64,000 nucleotides of DNA, from assembly GCA_963699825.1 (NCBI GenBank), contig CAVOVI010000013.1, positions 310,001 to 374,000 of the forward strand, written 5' to 3'. The notes below the pieces were generated by a model, which did not search any database, was not told where the DNA came from, and saw only the letters and a list, made by a program, of their open reading frames with translations. Shown in pieces: positions 8,908-17,187 of the stretch (position 1 is the first letter of the stretch; each line of letters begins with the position of its first letter). A program made the position numbers and the translations under genes. This stretch comes from SPDF01 sp963699825 (GTDB lineage Bacteria > Gemmatimonadota > Gemmatimonadetes > Gemmatimonadales > GWC2-71-9).

Positions 8908-9340
8908 GGATACAACCCCAATGTCGGACGCCACGGCGTCAGGGGCAAGCGGTTCCGCCGGGATCGGTGCGCTCGGCCGCTTGCTGATTGACACTTTCGG
9001 CAAGGGCTGGGCCAAGGGCGATGTGCCATTGCTGATGTCGGTTTTTACCGACGACGCAGTCTTCATCGAGACGCCGTTCAGTGCTCCCCGAACGGGGCGG
9101 GATTCGATTCTCGGGTATTGGCGAGACGTTCCCGTTCATCAGGCCGAGATCACCTTCACCAGCGGCGAGATCTTCGCGGTTGGACCGTGGTTCTCCGTCG
9201 AATACAAGGTCACCTTCCGTCGTCGTCGCAATGGACAGTGGGTCGAGGCCCGGGGGGCGATGTTCTGCGAGACGAGGGGCGAGAAGATCTCGGAGCTGCG
9301 GATGTACTGGCACCGATGGGCTGGGGGACGGGAAGGGTAG
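8906..9340 (+). CDS. SnoaL/NTF2-like protein
   Basis: 144 residues without a signal peptide. A small NTF2-like fold: helix GRLLIDTFGKGWAKGDV, the typical LLMSVFTDDAVFIETPF turn of SnoaL-like proteins, and late strands VEYKVTF and ISELRMYW. Such proteins bind or isomerise small hydrophobic ligands; the substrate is unknown. The ATG overlaps the start codon of the divergent glycosidase gene (CAT/ATG share two bases). A second ATG 15 bases downstream is an alternative start that would free a little space. Confidence 0.75.
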   Translation: MDTTPMSDATASGASGSAGIGALGRLLIDTFGKGWAKGDVPLLMSVFTDDAVFIETPFSAPRTGRDSILGYWRDVPVHQAEITFTSGEIFAVGPWFSVEYKVTFRRRRNGQWVEARGAMFCETRGEKISELRMYWHRWAGGREG

Positions 9341-9415
9341 GAGTCGTCCCCTTTGGCGGACGGCGGGGCAGTGGGGTATTTTTGGTAAGATATTGCCTCG
9401 TAATGACTTGGGGCT

Positions 9416-9431
9416 TGGCACGACCCTCGCG
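9416..9431 (+). promoter_or_regulatory. Candidate sigma-54 promoter
   Basis: TGGCACG, four bases, then TCGC: one mismatch from the -24/-12 consensus TGGCACG-N4-TTGC, with GG and GC eleven bases apart as required. Transcription would begin near 9442 and leave a leader of about 49 bases before ATG 9491, which has a strong ribosome site. No activator site is visible. Moderate support only, since one such match can occur by chance. Confidence 0.35.
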
Positions 9432-9490
9432 GTTGTATCGGGCGTTTGCTATTGGGCCAACTTGCCCCGTCGGTAATGCCAGGAGGAAAA

Positions 9491-11140
9491 ATGTTCACCA
9501 CTCTGCTCGCGTCGGTCGCGGTCGTGGCGTCCCTCGCCGACGGACCGCCCCCGCCGATCACCGTTTCGCTGAACAGCGGCGGTCAATACAACCGCGGCGA
9601 GTACGCTCAGGCCCAGTTTCGGGCCAATGACGACGGATACGTCCTCCTCCTCCAGGCCGATCAGAACGGGCGCATTCGCGTCCTTTTCCCGCTCGATCCA
9701 GGCGACGACAACTTCATTCGGGGTGGCAAGACCTACAAGGTCGTCGGTCGCGACAGCCGCGGCTCGTTCTACCTCGACCAGGCCGGGGCCAGCGGGATGG
9801 TGTACGCGGCCTGGTCCAGGTCGCCATTCCACTTCGCTGAGTTCGTCCGTGGCGATCACTGGGACTATGCCGTCTTCGACCAGTACAACGCCGCCGACGA
9901 CCCTGAGAGCCAGCTCACTGACCTCGTCCTGAACTTCACCACGCAGGGCTTCGATTACGCGATCGACCGCTACATCGTCTACTCCTACTCAGAGGTCGTC
10001 GCCGATGGTGGCACGACATATATCGGTGTAACCGGTTGGCCGTGGCCGACCTACTACACCGGCGGGTGGAGCATTGGCATTTCGTTCGGATCTCCCTGCT
10101 GCTACAGCCCCTGGTACGGCTACGGCTATGGGTGGGGTTACCCCGCGTACGGCTGGGGATATCCTGCGTACGGTTGGGGCTACCCAGCCTATGGGTACGG
10201 CTATCCGGTGTATGGCTATCCGGGATACGGGTACGGTGGGTACCCTGGGTACCGCCCCGGCTATCCTGGCTACCACCCTGGGTACCCTGGCAACGGCTAT
10301 CCGGCCTACCCTGGCTATCGCCCGTACACCTTCAAGCCAGGCGGTACGGTCACGGCTGCCGGGAACCCCTACCGCCCTCGCGGCGATGCCTTCTCGCCGA
10401 GGTCCTCGGTGTTCCAGACCACCTACCGCGACCGGCCGACGTATGGCATGACCGGAACCGACCGCCTGCAGGGTGATGCGGCCACGATCAGCGGCCGTGC
10501 AGAAGCCGGACGGCGCCCGAGCGCCCGTCCGACCCCCACGACCGATGCGAGCAGGCCGCGAGGCTCGACGCCCGGACAACCAACGACCGGCACGCGCAGG
10601 GGTGCTGCGGGTCCCACGGGCACCCCAGCCACGACTGGCGGTACGGCGCGTCGGTCGCCGAGTGGCATCGGTACCGGCCCGGCGGTCGCTCCGACAACCG
10701 GGGGAGCTCGGCGCCCGACCACCGGGACCGCGACCCCCGCACCAAGGGCCAGGACCACCACAGGTACATCAGCCAACAGCGCCCGCGCCCGGGGTTGGAC
10801 CGCCGATGGCCAGCAGCGCCCGGCGGTGGCCGGTCGCCCGCGGATCTCTCCTTCGGCACCCTCCAGTAGCGGTCGGAGTACCGCCGGACCGACCGGGACA
10901 CGGGGTAGCGGTGGTAGCGCGACGACCCCCTCTCGCCAGCCCAGTGCCGGCGGAAGCCGGCCCAGTGCACAGCCGCAGAGCCGTCCGTCCGGCGGGAGCC
11001 GGCCGAGCGCACAGCCTCAGAGTGGGCGCTCTTCGGGTAGCCCGCCGGCGGCCAGGAGTGGCGGCGGTGGCTACAGCGGTGGCGGCGCCCGAGGCGGCGC
11101 GCCTTCGAGCGGCGGCGGTGGAGGTCGGCGGGGCAGATAG
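9491..11140 (+). CDS. Secreted DUF4384 protein with Tyr/Gly/Pro repeat and basic low-complexity tail
   Basis: 549 residues from ATG 9491, preceded by a strong AGGAGG (9481-9486). A short signal peptide (LLASVAVVASLA) leads into a DUF4384-type domain (residues about 20-160: QFRANDDGYVLLLQADQNG, IRVLFPLDPGDDNFI), a fold often found in surface or kinase-linked proteins. Residues about 205-285 consist of GYPAY/GWGYPAYG units rich in Tyr, Trp, Gly and Pro. The last 260 residues are Ser/Thr/Pro/Gly/Arg-rich, with repeats such as GGSRPSAQPQS, and end GGGGRRGR. The tail looks disordered and positively charged, so it may bind the cell surface or polyanions. Function unknown. Confidence 0.8.
   Translation: MFTTLLASVAVVASLADGPPPPITVSLNSGGQYNRGEYAQAQFRANDDGYVLLLQADQNGRIRVLFPLDPGDDNFIRGGKTYKVVGRDSRGSFYLDQAGASGMVYAAWSRSPFHFAEFVRGDHWDYAVFDQYNAADDPESQLTDLVLNFTTQGFDYAIDRYIVYSYSEVVADGGTTYIGVTGWPWPTYYTGGWSIGISFGSPCCYSPWYGYGYGWGYPAYGWGYPAYGWGYPAYGYGYPVYGYPGYGYGGYPGYRPGYPGYHPGYPGNGYPAYPGYRPYTFKPGGTVTAAGNPYRPRGDAFSPRSSVFQTTYRDRPTYGMTGTDRLQGDAATISGRAEAGRRPSARPTPTTDASRPRGSTPGQPTTGTRRGAAGPTGTPATTGGTARRSPSGIGTGPAVAPTTGGARRPTTGTATPAPRARTTTGTSANSARARGWTADGQQRPAVAGRPRISPSAPSSSGRSTAGPTGTRGSGGSATTPSRQPSAGGSRPSAQPQSRPSGGSRPSAQPQSGRSSGSPPAARSGGGGYSGGGARGGAPSSGGGGGRRGR
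10110..10330 (+). repeat. In-gene tandem repeat coding GYPAYGWG-type units
   Basis: About 220 bases made of short units of the form ggnTAYCCNGCNTAYGGN with a period near 24 bases at first, then shorter GYPGY units. Synonymous positions vary between copies, so selection on the protein repeat, not recent DNA duplication, is the simplest reading. Confidence 0.75.
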
Positions 11141-11250
11141 GACGGAGGCAGCGCCTCGGGGCATGTGTCTCCGGGGCGCGGCTCCTGCCACTCTTGCGGA
11201 ATCAGGGTAATTGTCCCACTGTGTCGTCGAACACCCTCGGGAGGCCATCG

Positions 11251-11511
11251 ATGACCGCTCCATTGCTTCTCGTGTTCGCGTTGATTCAGGCACCCAATCG
11301 GCACCGCAGGAGTTCAGCTGGCAACACGACGATCGAACCAGTGCTGGCGACGGGCATCAAGGTGCAGGTGGTTGAGGATGCCGGGGTCGAGACGCGAGAC
11401 GAACCCGCTGCCGCGACTCCGGTCTCCACGACACCCTTCGTCGGCGTTGTGCCGAGGATGAGTCCCTGCGGGGGGCGGCTGCCTGTTCGGCGGCAGTCAA
11501 TCAGGCACTGA
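11251..11511 (+). CDS. Small possible exported protein or gene remnant
   Basis: An 86-residue frame from ATG 11251 begins with a short hydrophobic stretch (APLLLVFALIQAP). The text IKVQVVEDAGVETRD resembles a strand of DUF4097-type adhesin-like proteins, but the rest is not recognisable and the frame ends early. The following 420 bases have no convincing gene. This could be a broken DUF4097 gene or a chance frame; low confidence. Confidence 0.3.
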   Translation: MTAPLLLVFALIQAPNRHRRSSAGNTTIEPVLATGIKVQVVEDAGVETRDEPAAATPVSTTPFVGVVPRMSPCGGRLPVRRQSIRH

Positions 11512-11876
11512 TGCCGTGCTCAAACCGTCCCGGTGGTGATGCCGGTGGAATCCGACCGGGTCGAGCTATGGGAGAAGTGGGCGGCGTGGCGGGTCGGGTG
11601 TAGAGCGATGAGGCAGCGGCCAGTCGCGATCGGCTCCGTGGCCGTGCGATTGCTGCAGGCGAACGCGGCCAAGAAAGCGCAGTCTGGCAGCGCTCGGGGG
11701 GGTCCTCCAGCGGGAGGAGTTCCTATGCCTCCGGAAGCAACGCGGGAGGCGGCGGATCGTCAGGCCGCACCTGGACCGGCACCTCCTCCGGCGCATCCAC
11801 GACGGGAAGCGCCGAAGTCGAAGGGGAGGATGGAGTAGGCCGTTCTCCTTCCAGAGACAAGCTGATGCCGGAAGCG
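11512..11876. other. Stretch without a convincing gene
   Basis: A + frame at 11533-11838 exists but has no recognisable domain and an Arg/Pro/Ala-rich shadow-like composition. In another + frame, roughly 11690-11850 encodes a Ser/Gly/Thr-rich stretch like the tail of an exported protein. Together with 11251-11511 this may be one decayed or error-broken secreted-protein gene. I can assign nothing firmly. Confidence 0.4.
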
Positions 11877-11908
11877 AGCGGGGCCCTGACTCGAGTCAGG
11901 GCCCCGCT
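11877..11908. terminator. 32-base perfect palindrome, bidirectional terminator
   Basis: AGCGGGGCCCTGACTC is followed directly by its exact reverse complement, centred on CTCGAG. As RNA it forms a very stable hairpin with a small loop. It lies between the end of the + strand stretch and the 3' end of the - strand phosphatase gene, so it can end transcripts from both sides. The T-run is weak (TTTG). Confidence 0.7.
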
Positions 11909-11930
11909 TTGTACCCGGTAGACCGGAGGG

Positions 11931-12407
11931 TCACGCGGCAGATGAGTCCCGGTGGGCGTACTCCAATCCCCACTGCAGCAGGTCGGCGCCCCTGAGCCCG
12001 ACGCGCATGGCCAGGGCGATGGCATCGTCCTCTGTCATGCCGTGATCGCGCATGAAATAGGGAATGAGCGCCCCGCCGACCCGGTTGCCGCTCCCGCAAT
12101 GAAAGAAGACCGGGGCCGCGGATTCATCGCGCAGGACCGCGAGAATGCGTTCCATCGTGGAGTCGTCGAGGGTCGCGCCGGACACCGGGATGTTCTCGTA
12201 CCGGAGCCCGAGCGCGGCCGCGAGTGCCGGCTCGTCGAAGGGGCGCGGCTCCATCGGGTCACGAATGTCGAGGAGGGTGGCGAGGCCCGCCGCGCGCGCC
12301 GCACGAACCTGCGCGTCGGTCGGTTGCCCGCCCGTGATCAGCCCCGGGAGCGGTTCGCATGCATTCACGATGCCGGCCACGGCAGCGAGCAGCGACTCGT
12401 CCTTCAC
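11931..12407 (-). CDS. Dual-specificity/tyrosine phosphatase-like protein (DUF442-like)
   Basis: 158 residues from GTG 12407, which overlaps the stop of the DUF190 gene (GTGA). The phosphatase loop HCGSGNRVG matches HCX5R with Cys nucleophile and Arg. The N-terminal part (GLITGGQPTDAQVRAARAAG, LLDIRDPMEPRP) matches the beta-lactamase-hydrolase-like/DUF442 phosphatase group. No signal peptide. It is the third gene of a fluoride-export unit, but no direct link of this phosphatase to fluoride is known to me; it may just share the transcript. Confidence 0.75.
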   Translation of the reverse strand: MKDESLLAAVAGIVNACEPLPGLITGGQPTDAQVRAARAAGLATLLDIRDPMEPRPFDEPALAAALGLRYENIPVSGATLDDSTMERILAVLRDESAAPVFFHCGSGNRVGGALIPYFMRDHGMTEDDAIALAMRVGLRGADLLQWGLEYAHRDSSAA

Positions 12408-12745
12408 GGGTGGTGGCTGCGGTAGGCGATGACGCGTACCCGTTCGAGGGTGATCAACCCGCCGCCCATCATCGCATCGATTTCCGGAAGCACGGCCTGT
12501 AGTTTCTCCTCCGAATCCACGCACTCGACCACGATGGGCAGGTCGAGGGAGAGGCGCAGCACGGAGTCGGTGTGGAGGCGGGCGGTGGCCCCGAACCCCA
12601 TGATGGCCCTCGTCACGGTGGCTCCCGCGAGGCCGCGGGTGCGAAGCAGTTCCACGATCGCGGCATGCAGCGGCTTCCCCTCGTGCTTGTCGCGTTCGCC
12701 GATATGAATCCGCATCAGGGTACCTTCGCCGGACAGGCCGTGCAT
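12404..12745 (-). CDS. DUF190 family protein (PII-like fold)
   Basis: 113 residues. The start MHGLSGEGTLMRIHIGERDK matches the family's typical opening; ATG 12715 is a shorter alternative. Family core seen: GATVTRAIMGFG and DLPIVVECVDSEEKLQ. DUF190 proteins are small, ferredoxin-like/PII-like, and are very often encoded beside crcB, as here (the crcB stop lies 10 bases upstream of this start). A regulatory or accessory role in fluoride export is inferred from that linkage; no biochemical function can be read from the sequence. Confidence 0.88.
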   Translation of the reverse strand: MHGLSGEGTLMRIHIGERDKHEGKPLHAAIVELLRTRGLAGATVTRAIMGFGATARLHTDSVLRLSLDLPIVVECVDSEEKLQAVLPEIDAMMGGGLITLERVRVIAYRSHHP

Positions 12746-12755
12746 AACCGACCTC

Positions 12756-13145
12756 CTAGATCGAGCGCCTGAAGGTGAGCACCTGTCCCGCCAGCGCCGC
12801 GCCAATCAGGATGCTCGCAACGGTGAGGACGAGGCTCAGTCCTGCGTAGACCGCCAGGCGCGACCACTCGCCGCGTTCGAGCAGCGTGGCGGTCTCGAAG
12901 CTGAAGGTGGAGAAGGTGGTGAAGCCGCCACAGAATCCGATGGCGAGGAAGGCGCGCATCTCCGCGCTCACCGCCGGCGTTTCGAGTGCGTAGCGGATGA
13001 TGAAGCCGAGCGCGAGGGAGCCGAGGATGTTGACCGCGAGGGTGCCGAGGGGGAATTCGCCCGGTGCCCATCGCTGTACCAGCCCTCCGAGGGAGTACCG
13101 TGCCGCCCCCCCGAGGGCGCTGCCGAACGCGATCCAGTAGATCAT
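12756..13145 (-). CDS. crcB: Fluoride channel Fluc/CrcB
   Basis: 129 residues with four membrane helices, the normal size. Family signatures: GSALGGAARYSLG in the first helix, GTLAVNILGSLALGF with the conserved Asn, and GFCGGFTTFSTFSFE with the Phe-box and TFST region. Fluc dimers let fluoride leave the cell passively. Begins at ATG 13145 with GGGA in front. The 72 bases to the divergent nadE gene contain no fluoride riboswitch consensus that I can see. First gene of a three-gene unit with DUF190 and a phosphatase. Confidence 0.95.
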   Translation of the reverse strand: MIYWIAFGSALGGAARYSLGGLVQRWAPGEFPLGTLAVNILGSLALGFIIRYALETPAVSAEMRAFLAIGFCGGFTTFSTFSFETATLLERGEWSRLAVYAGLSLVLTVASILIGAALAGQVLTFRRSI

Positions 13146-13205
13146 CCCATTCCCTGTGACGGGTCCCGACCGCGGCTGCGGCCTTACCTGCCCCGCGCGA
13201 CTCCT

Positions 13206-13211
13206 TAGATT
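13206..13211 (+). promoter_or_regulatory. -10-like TAGATT six bases before nadE ATG (possible leaderless start)
   Basis: TAGATT, six bases, ATG 13218. There is no Shine-Dalgarno sequence. On the other strand the overlapping TAATCT (13213-13208) could serve as -10 for crcB. The spacing suggests that the nadE mRNA starts at or beside its start codon. Confidence 0.4.
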
Positions 13212-13217
13212 ACCCGC

Positions 13218-14983
13218 ATGCTTCGCCTCGCGATAGTCCAGTTTCGGCCCCGCAAGGGCGCGTATGCCGAGAACCTTGCGCAGCTCGAGGCGTGCTTCAA
13301 GGAGGCGGGCGCCGGCGCTGAGCCACCCGACCTCCTCCTCCTCCCCGAGGCGGCGCTGAGCGGGTACTTCCTCGAGGGAGGGGTGCGTGAGCAGGCGCGC
13401 ACGGCGGAACAGGTCGCGGAGGACATCGCCGCCGTTCATCGCTCTTCCGGCGCTCCGCCCGTGGACATCGCGATCGGGTTCTATGAGCTCTGGCGCAACT
13501 GCCATTACAACAGTTCCATCTACCTGTCGCTCGGCCCCGAAGGACCCGGTCATCCGGCACGTCCACCGCAAGGTGTTCCTTCCGACCTACGGGGTGTTCG
13601 ACGAGGAACGGTTTGTGGAGGCCGGCGCGGAGGTGCGGGCGTTCGACACCGCGTGGGGACGGGCCGCGATGCTCGTCTGCGAGGACGCCTGGCACTCGCT
13701 GATGCCGACGCTGGCGGCGCTGGACGGGGCGCAGGTGCTCCTGGTGGTCAGCGCCACGCCCGCGCGGGGGCTGGACAGCCCGGAGGCTCCCGCCAACCTG
13801 GAACGATGGGAGCGCCTCGCCTCCGATTCCGCCGCCGAGCACGGCATGTACGTCGCTGTCGCGCAGCTGGTGGGGTTTGAGGGAGGGAAGGCGTTCGCCG
13901 GCGGATCCGTCGTCGCGGGACCGTCGGGCAAGGTCGTGGCCCGGGGCCCGCTGTTCGAGGCCGGGATCACTCCGGTCGACCTCGACTTCGACGAAATCAC
14001 TCGCGTGCGCGCCGACCAGCCCCTGCTGGCCGACCTGCGGAATCGGCTGCCGAGTCTCCTCGCCGAATTGGGTCGGGCACCCGGGGCGTTCGCCGCGAAC
14101 ACGACATGGGCCGGCCGTGTCGCCGATCGGGCGAGCCCGGGGAGTCGGCACTCCACCGCCGTCGTCCGACCCGCTCACCATCAATCCGGAACTTGCCCGT
14201 CGGTGGCTTGTCGAGTTCATCCGCGATGAGGTGAAGCGTCGCCGCGGGTTCGACGGCGTGGTGCTCGGGTTGTCGGGAGGCGTGGACAGTGCCCTGGTGG
14301 CCTACCTGGCCGTCGAGGCTCTCGGCAAGGAGCATGTGACCGCCGTACGGATGCCCTACCGCACCTCCAGCGCAGACAGCCTGGCCCACGCCCAGCTGGT
14401 CATCGACGCCCTCGGCATCCCCAGCCGGACCGTGGACATTTCCGCTGGTGTGGATGGCATCGCCGGCGCCATCGACGGCGCGCCCACTCCCGCGGCCCTC
14501 GGCAATATCATGGCGCGGATGCGGATGATCACGCTCTTCGATCTTTCGGCGAGACTCCGTGCGCTCCCGATCGGCACCGGAAACAAGACGGAGCGGCTCT
14601 TCGGGTATTTCACCTGGCACGCCGACGATTCACCGCCGGTCAACCCGATTGGCGACCTGTTCAAGACCCAGGTGTGGGCGCTGGCGCGCCACGTCGGCGT
14701 GCCCCGCGTGATCATCGACAAGCCGGCGAGTGCCGACCTGATCCAGGGCCAGACCGATGAGGGCGATTTCGGGATCACCTATGAGCGGGCGGACGGGATC
14801 CTGCACTGGTTGCTGTCGGGATATCGCCCGGAGCAGGTGGTCATGCTCGGTTATACCGCCGCCGAAGTGGAGCTGGTTCGCTCCCGGCTCGATGGGACGC
14901 ACTGGAAGCGACGCCTTCCCACCGTCGCGATGCTGAGCCAGACGGCCATCGGGGAGTACTATCTCCGCCCTGTCGATTACTGA
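13218..14983 (+). CDS. nadE: Glutamine-dependent NAD+ synthetase, frame broken twice
   Basis: The product has an N-terminal nitrilase-type glutaminase (Glu in LPEAAL, Lys in HRKVFLP, Cys in VCEDAWHS) and a C-terminal synthetase with the ATP loop GLSGGVDSAL and the GTGNKTER region. It converts deamido-NAD to NAD using glutamine ammonia. The frame shifts +1 near 13540 (after IYLSLGPEG) and +1 near 14150 (between the two domains). Removing two bases gives exactly 588 codons, a normal length, so both breaks look like sequence errors. Alternatively the second break separates two genes encoding glutaminase and synthetase subunits. First gene of a six-gene + cluster. Confidence 0.9.
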
Positions 14984-14993
14984 GGAGCCGACG

Positions 14994-15458
14994 ATGCTTC
15001 CCGAATCACGTCCCATGTCCTATTCGCGGTCCGAGCTGACCAAGCTCGTCATGCCGCATATGCAGAATGTGCTGGGCAATCTCTTCGGGGGCGAACTGAT
15101 GTCGATGGTCGACCAGGCGGCGGCCGTCGCGGCCATCCGCCACGCCGGCGGTCCGGTCGTCACCGCCGTGATCGACCGGGTGGAATTCCGGGAGCCGATT
15201 GCCATCGGCGCGCTGGTGACCTGCTGCGGGACGGTCGACTATGTCGGGAACAGCTCGATGGACATCACGGTCGATGTCTACTCGGAGAAGGTGAGTACCG
15301 GCGAGCGCCGTCACACCAACACTGCCAAGGTCATCTTCGTGGCCATCGACGCGAACGGGAAGCCGACGCGGGTGCCCCGTCTGGTGCCGGAGACGCCCGA
15401 GGAAGAGGCGCGCTACGAGGCCGCACGGAAGCATCGCGAGAGCGTGCGCCGCTCATGA
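14994..15458 (+). CDS. Acyl-CoA thioesterase, hotdog fold (YciA/BACH type)
   Basis: 154 residues. Conserved hotdog features: MPHMQNVLGNLFGGELMSMVDQAA, where the N-x-x-G-x-x-F-GG-x-x-M-x-x-x-D pattern forms the active site with the catalytic Asp. This is followed by VIDRVEFREPI and a long central strand. The GGAG at 14983-14986 supports ATG 14994; ATG 15015 is an alternative. It hydrolyses acyl-CoA to free acid and CoA in the cytoplasm. It overlaps the patatin gene by four bases, which suggests linked lipid or acyl-CoA metabolism. Confidence 0.9.
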   Translation: MLPESRPMSYSRSELTKLVMPHMQNVLGNLFGGELMSMVDQAAAVAAIRHAGGPVVTAVIDRVEFREPIAIGALVTCCGTVDYVGNSSMDITVDVYSEKVSTGERRHTNTAKVIFVAIDANGKPTRVPRLVPETPEEEARYEAARKHRESVRRS

Positions 15459-16294
15459 TTCCCGCTCGCATCATCGCCGTTTTCGGCGGGGGCGGCGCAA
15501 AGGCCGCGGCGCAGATCGGCGCACTTCGGGCGCTCGAGGAGTCCGGTCTCCGGCCCACGCGGTATGTCGGCACCTCGATGGGCGGCGTGATCGCCGCGGG
15601 GGCGGCCTCCGGCGCCACCGCCGACGAACTGTCGGAGCGGTTCCGTGCCGTGAAGGTGACCCAGGTGGCGCGGCCGCGGGCGTTCGTGCCGCTGGCCGGG
15701 CTCTGGTTTCGCTCCCTGCTCCGGCCGGAGCCGCTGCACGCGACTCTTCAGCGGCTGGTGCCGGAGCGGTCCTTTGCGGAACTGAAGGATCCCCTCACGC
15801 TCACCACCGTCGATGCCGACTCGCGTGAGCTCCTGACACTGGGCGACGGGGGATTGGACCTCCCGCTCCAGATTGCGCTCGCGGCCACGACAGCGCTGCC
15901 GGTGTACTATCCTCCCGTCGAGGCTGTGGGGCGGCGGCTGGCGGACGGCGGACTCCGTGCGGTGCTGCCGCTCGATGTGGCAGCGCAGTTTGAGGCCGAT
16001 CTCGTGGTGGCCGTGGATGTCGGGCCGGGGTTCGACGAGCCACCACCCAAACAGCGGGTGCGCGCTCCCGGCCTGCTGCTGGCGCACGACATGGGCGAGG
16101 GCGCGCTCATGGCGCAGCAGGCGCAGGATGCGCTCGCCCGCTGGCGGTCGACCCCGGGCCGCGCCCGGTTGATTCACGTCCGGCCCCCGCTGCCCCGCCG
16201 CGCCACCTTCGCGGCGGAACTCTTTTCCGAATTCGAGCGTGCGGGATACGAAACCACCCGCGACGCGCTCGCGAAGGAGCAGGATGATGGCTGA
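15455..16294 (+). CDS. Patatin-like phospholipase (RssA-type)
   Basis: 279 residues with all patatin blocks: the glycine-rich oxyanion loop GGGGAKAAA, the nucleophile elbow GTSMGG with catalytic Ser, and the dyad Asp in LADGGLR. No signal peptide. The length and motif order fit the soluble bacterial RssA/YchK subgroup of Ser-Asp lipid acyl hydrolases. The ATG overlaps the thioesterase stop (ATGA) and its 3' end overlaps the DUF2203 start, so it is translationally coupled on both sides. Substrate unknown. Confidence 0.9.
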   Translation: MIPARIIAVFGGGGAKAAAQIGALRALEESGLRPTRYVGTSMGGVIAAGAASGATADELSERFRAVKVTQVARPRAFVPLAGLWFRSLLRPEPLHATLQRLVPERSFAELKDPLTLTTVDADSRELLTLGDGGLDLPLQIALAATTALPVYYPPVEAVGRRLADGGLRAVLPLDVAAQFEADLVVAVDVGPGFDEPPPKQRVRAPGLLLAHDMGEGALMAQQAQDALARWRSTPGRARLIHVRPPLPRRATFAAELFSEFERAGYETTRDALAKEQDDG

Positions 16295-16727
16295 CGACCC
16301 GAAACTCTTCACCGTGGACGAGGCGAACCGGGTATTGCCGCTGGTTCGGCCGATCGTCGACGATCTCCTCGCCGTGCATGCCGAATGGCGTCTCGCGGTC
16401 GAGCAGTTTGAACTGGCGATCGCGACCGACCCCGGCGCTCCTGTCCTGGACGAGCCCGTCGAGCCCGAAAATGCGCTCGCCGCGCGGTTGAAAGCGGAGG
16501 CGCTCGCGCTGCGGATTCATGAACTGATGACCGAATTGGCCGCCCTCGGCTGCATCTTCAAGGGCTTCGAGGGGGGGCTGGTGGACTTCCTCTCGCTCCG
16601 GGACGACCGCCCGGTCTATCTCTGCTGGAAGCATGGCGAGCGCAGCGTCTCGCACTGGCATGACATCGACGGTGGCTTTGGTGGCCGCCATCCGATCGAC
16701 TCTCACCTCTTCTCGGAAACGACCTGA
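16284..16727 (+). CDS. DUF2203 family protein
   Basis: 147 residues from ATG 16284 (a second ATG follows immediately), preceded by AAGGAG. Matches DUF2203: the start KLFTVDEANRVLPLVRPIVD, central helices, and the conserved tail GFEGGLVDFLSL, VYLCWKHGE, SHWHDIDGGF. Mostly helical, cytoplasmic and of unknown role. The His/Trp/Asp-rich tail could bind a metal, but that is speculation. It overlaps the patatin gene by 11 bases. Confidence 0.85.
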   Translation: MMADDPKLFTVDEANRVLPLVRPIVDDLLAVHAEWRLAVEQFELAIATDPGAPVLDEPVEPENALAARLKAEALALRIHELMTELAALGCIFKGFEGGLVDFLSLRDDRPVYLCWKHGERSVSHWHDIDGGFGGRHPIDSHLFSETT

Positions 16728-16728
16728 C

Positions 16729-17187
16729 ATGCACACCTGGCTCTTCTTGCACTTCTTCGGACAGGTTCTCTGGCTCGGCGCCGGACTCGGATCGATGGTC
16801 TACGGCATCGCGGGCAAGCAGGAGTCGGGCCCGGCGCTGGCCGCAATCACCCGCGGGCAAGTGGCCGTGCACAAGTTGCTGATCGGTCCCGGTGCCTTTC
16901 TCATGATCCTGTCCGGTGTGATGCTCTCGCTCCGGATGTACGGCTCGGCCATGAGTGGCATGGCCCCGACCGTGTGGATGATGGTCATGCAGGGCGCTGG
17001 CCTCCTCGGCGCTCTCATCGTGCTCGCGTTCGGGATGCCCACGATCGCCCGGCTCGGCCGGGTGTCGCCGGAGGGGCAGACCGCGCCCCTCTACCAGGCG
17101 ATCCGGCGCCGCCACGTCGCGATTTCGATCGTCTCCGGGACTCTCGGCCTCCTGGCGCTCATCGCCGCGAGCTTTCCCCTCCGCTGA
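16729..17187 (+). CDS. Four-helix membrane protein, unknown
   Basis: 152 residues with four hydrophobic helices: near the N-terminus (LFLHFFGQVLWLGAGLGSMV), LLIGPGAFLMILSGVMLSL, VWMMVMQGAGLLGALIVLAF and VSGTLGLLALIAASF. The His in LHFFGQVLWLG and the overall plan resemble DUF2269-type integral membrane proteins. No function is known. ATG 16729 lies one base after the DUF2203 stop, and the stop overlaps the next start (TGATG), so it is firmly within the operon. Confidence 0.7.
   Translation: MHTWLFLHFFGQVLWLGAGLGSMVYGIAGKQESGPALAAITRGQVAVHKLLIGPGAFLMILSGVMLSLRMYGSAMSGMAPTVWMMVMQGAGLLGALIVLAFGMPTIARLGRVSPEGQTAPLYQAIRRRHVAISIVSGTLGLLALIAASFPLR

Noticed and set aside
10110..10330. Regular repeat considered as CRISPR
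   Set aside because: Units are in frame with a coding sequence, vary at synonymous sites and have no spacers or cas genes.
13146..13217. Possible fluoride riboswitch before crcB
   Set aside because: The 72-base gap lacks the conserved pseudoknot segments of the crcB motif and is too short once the nadE promoter is counted.
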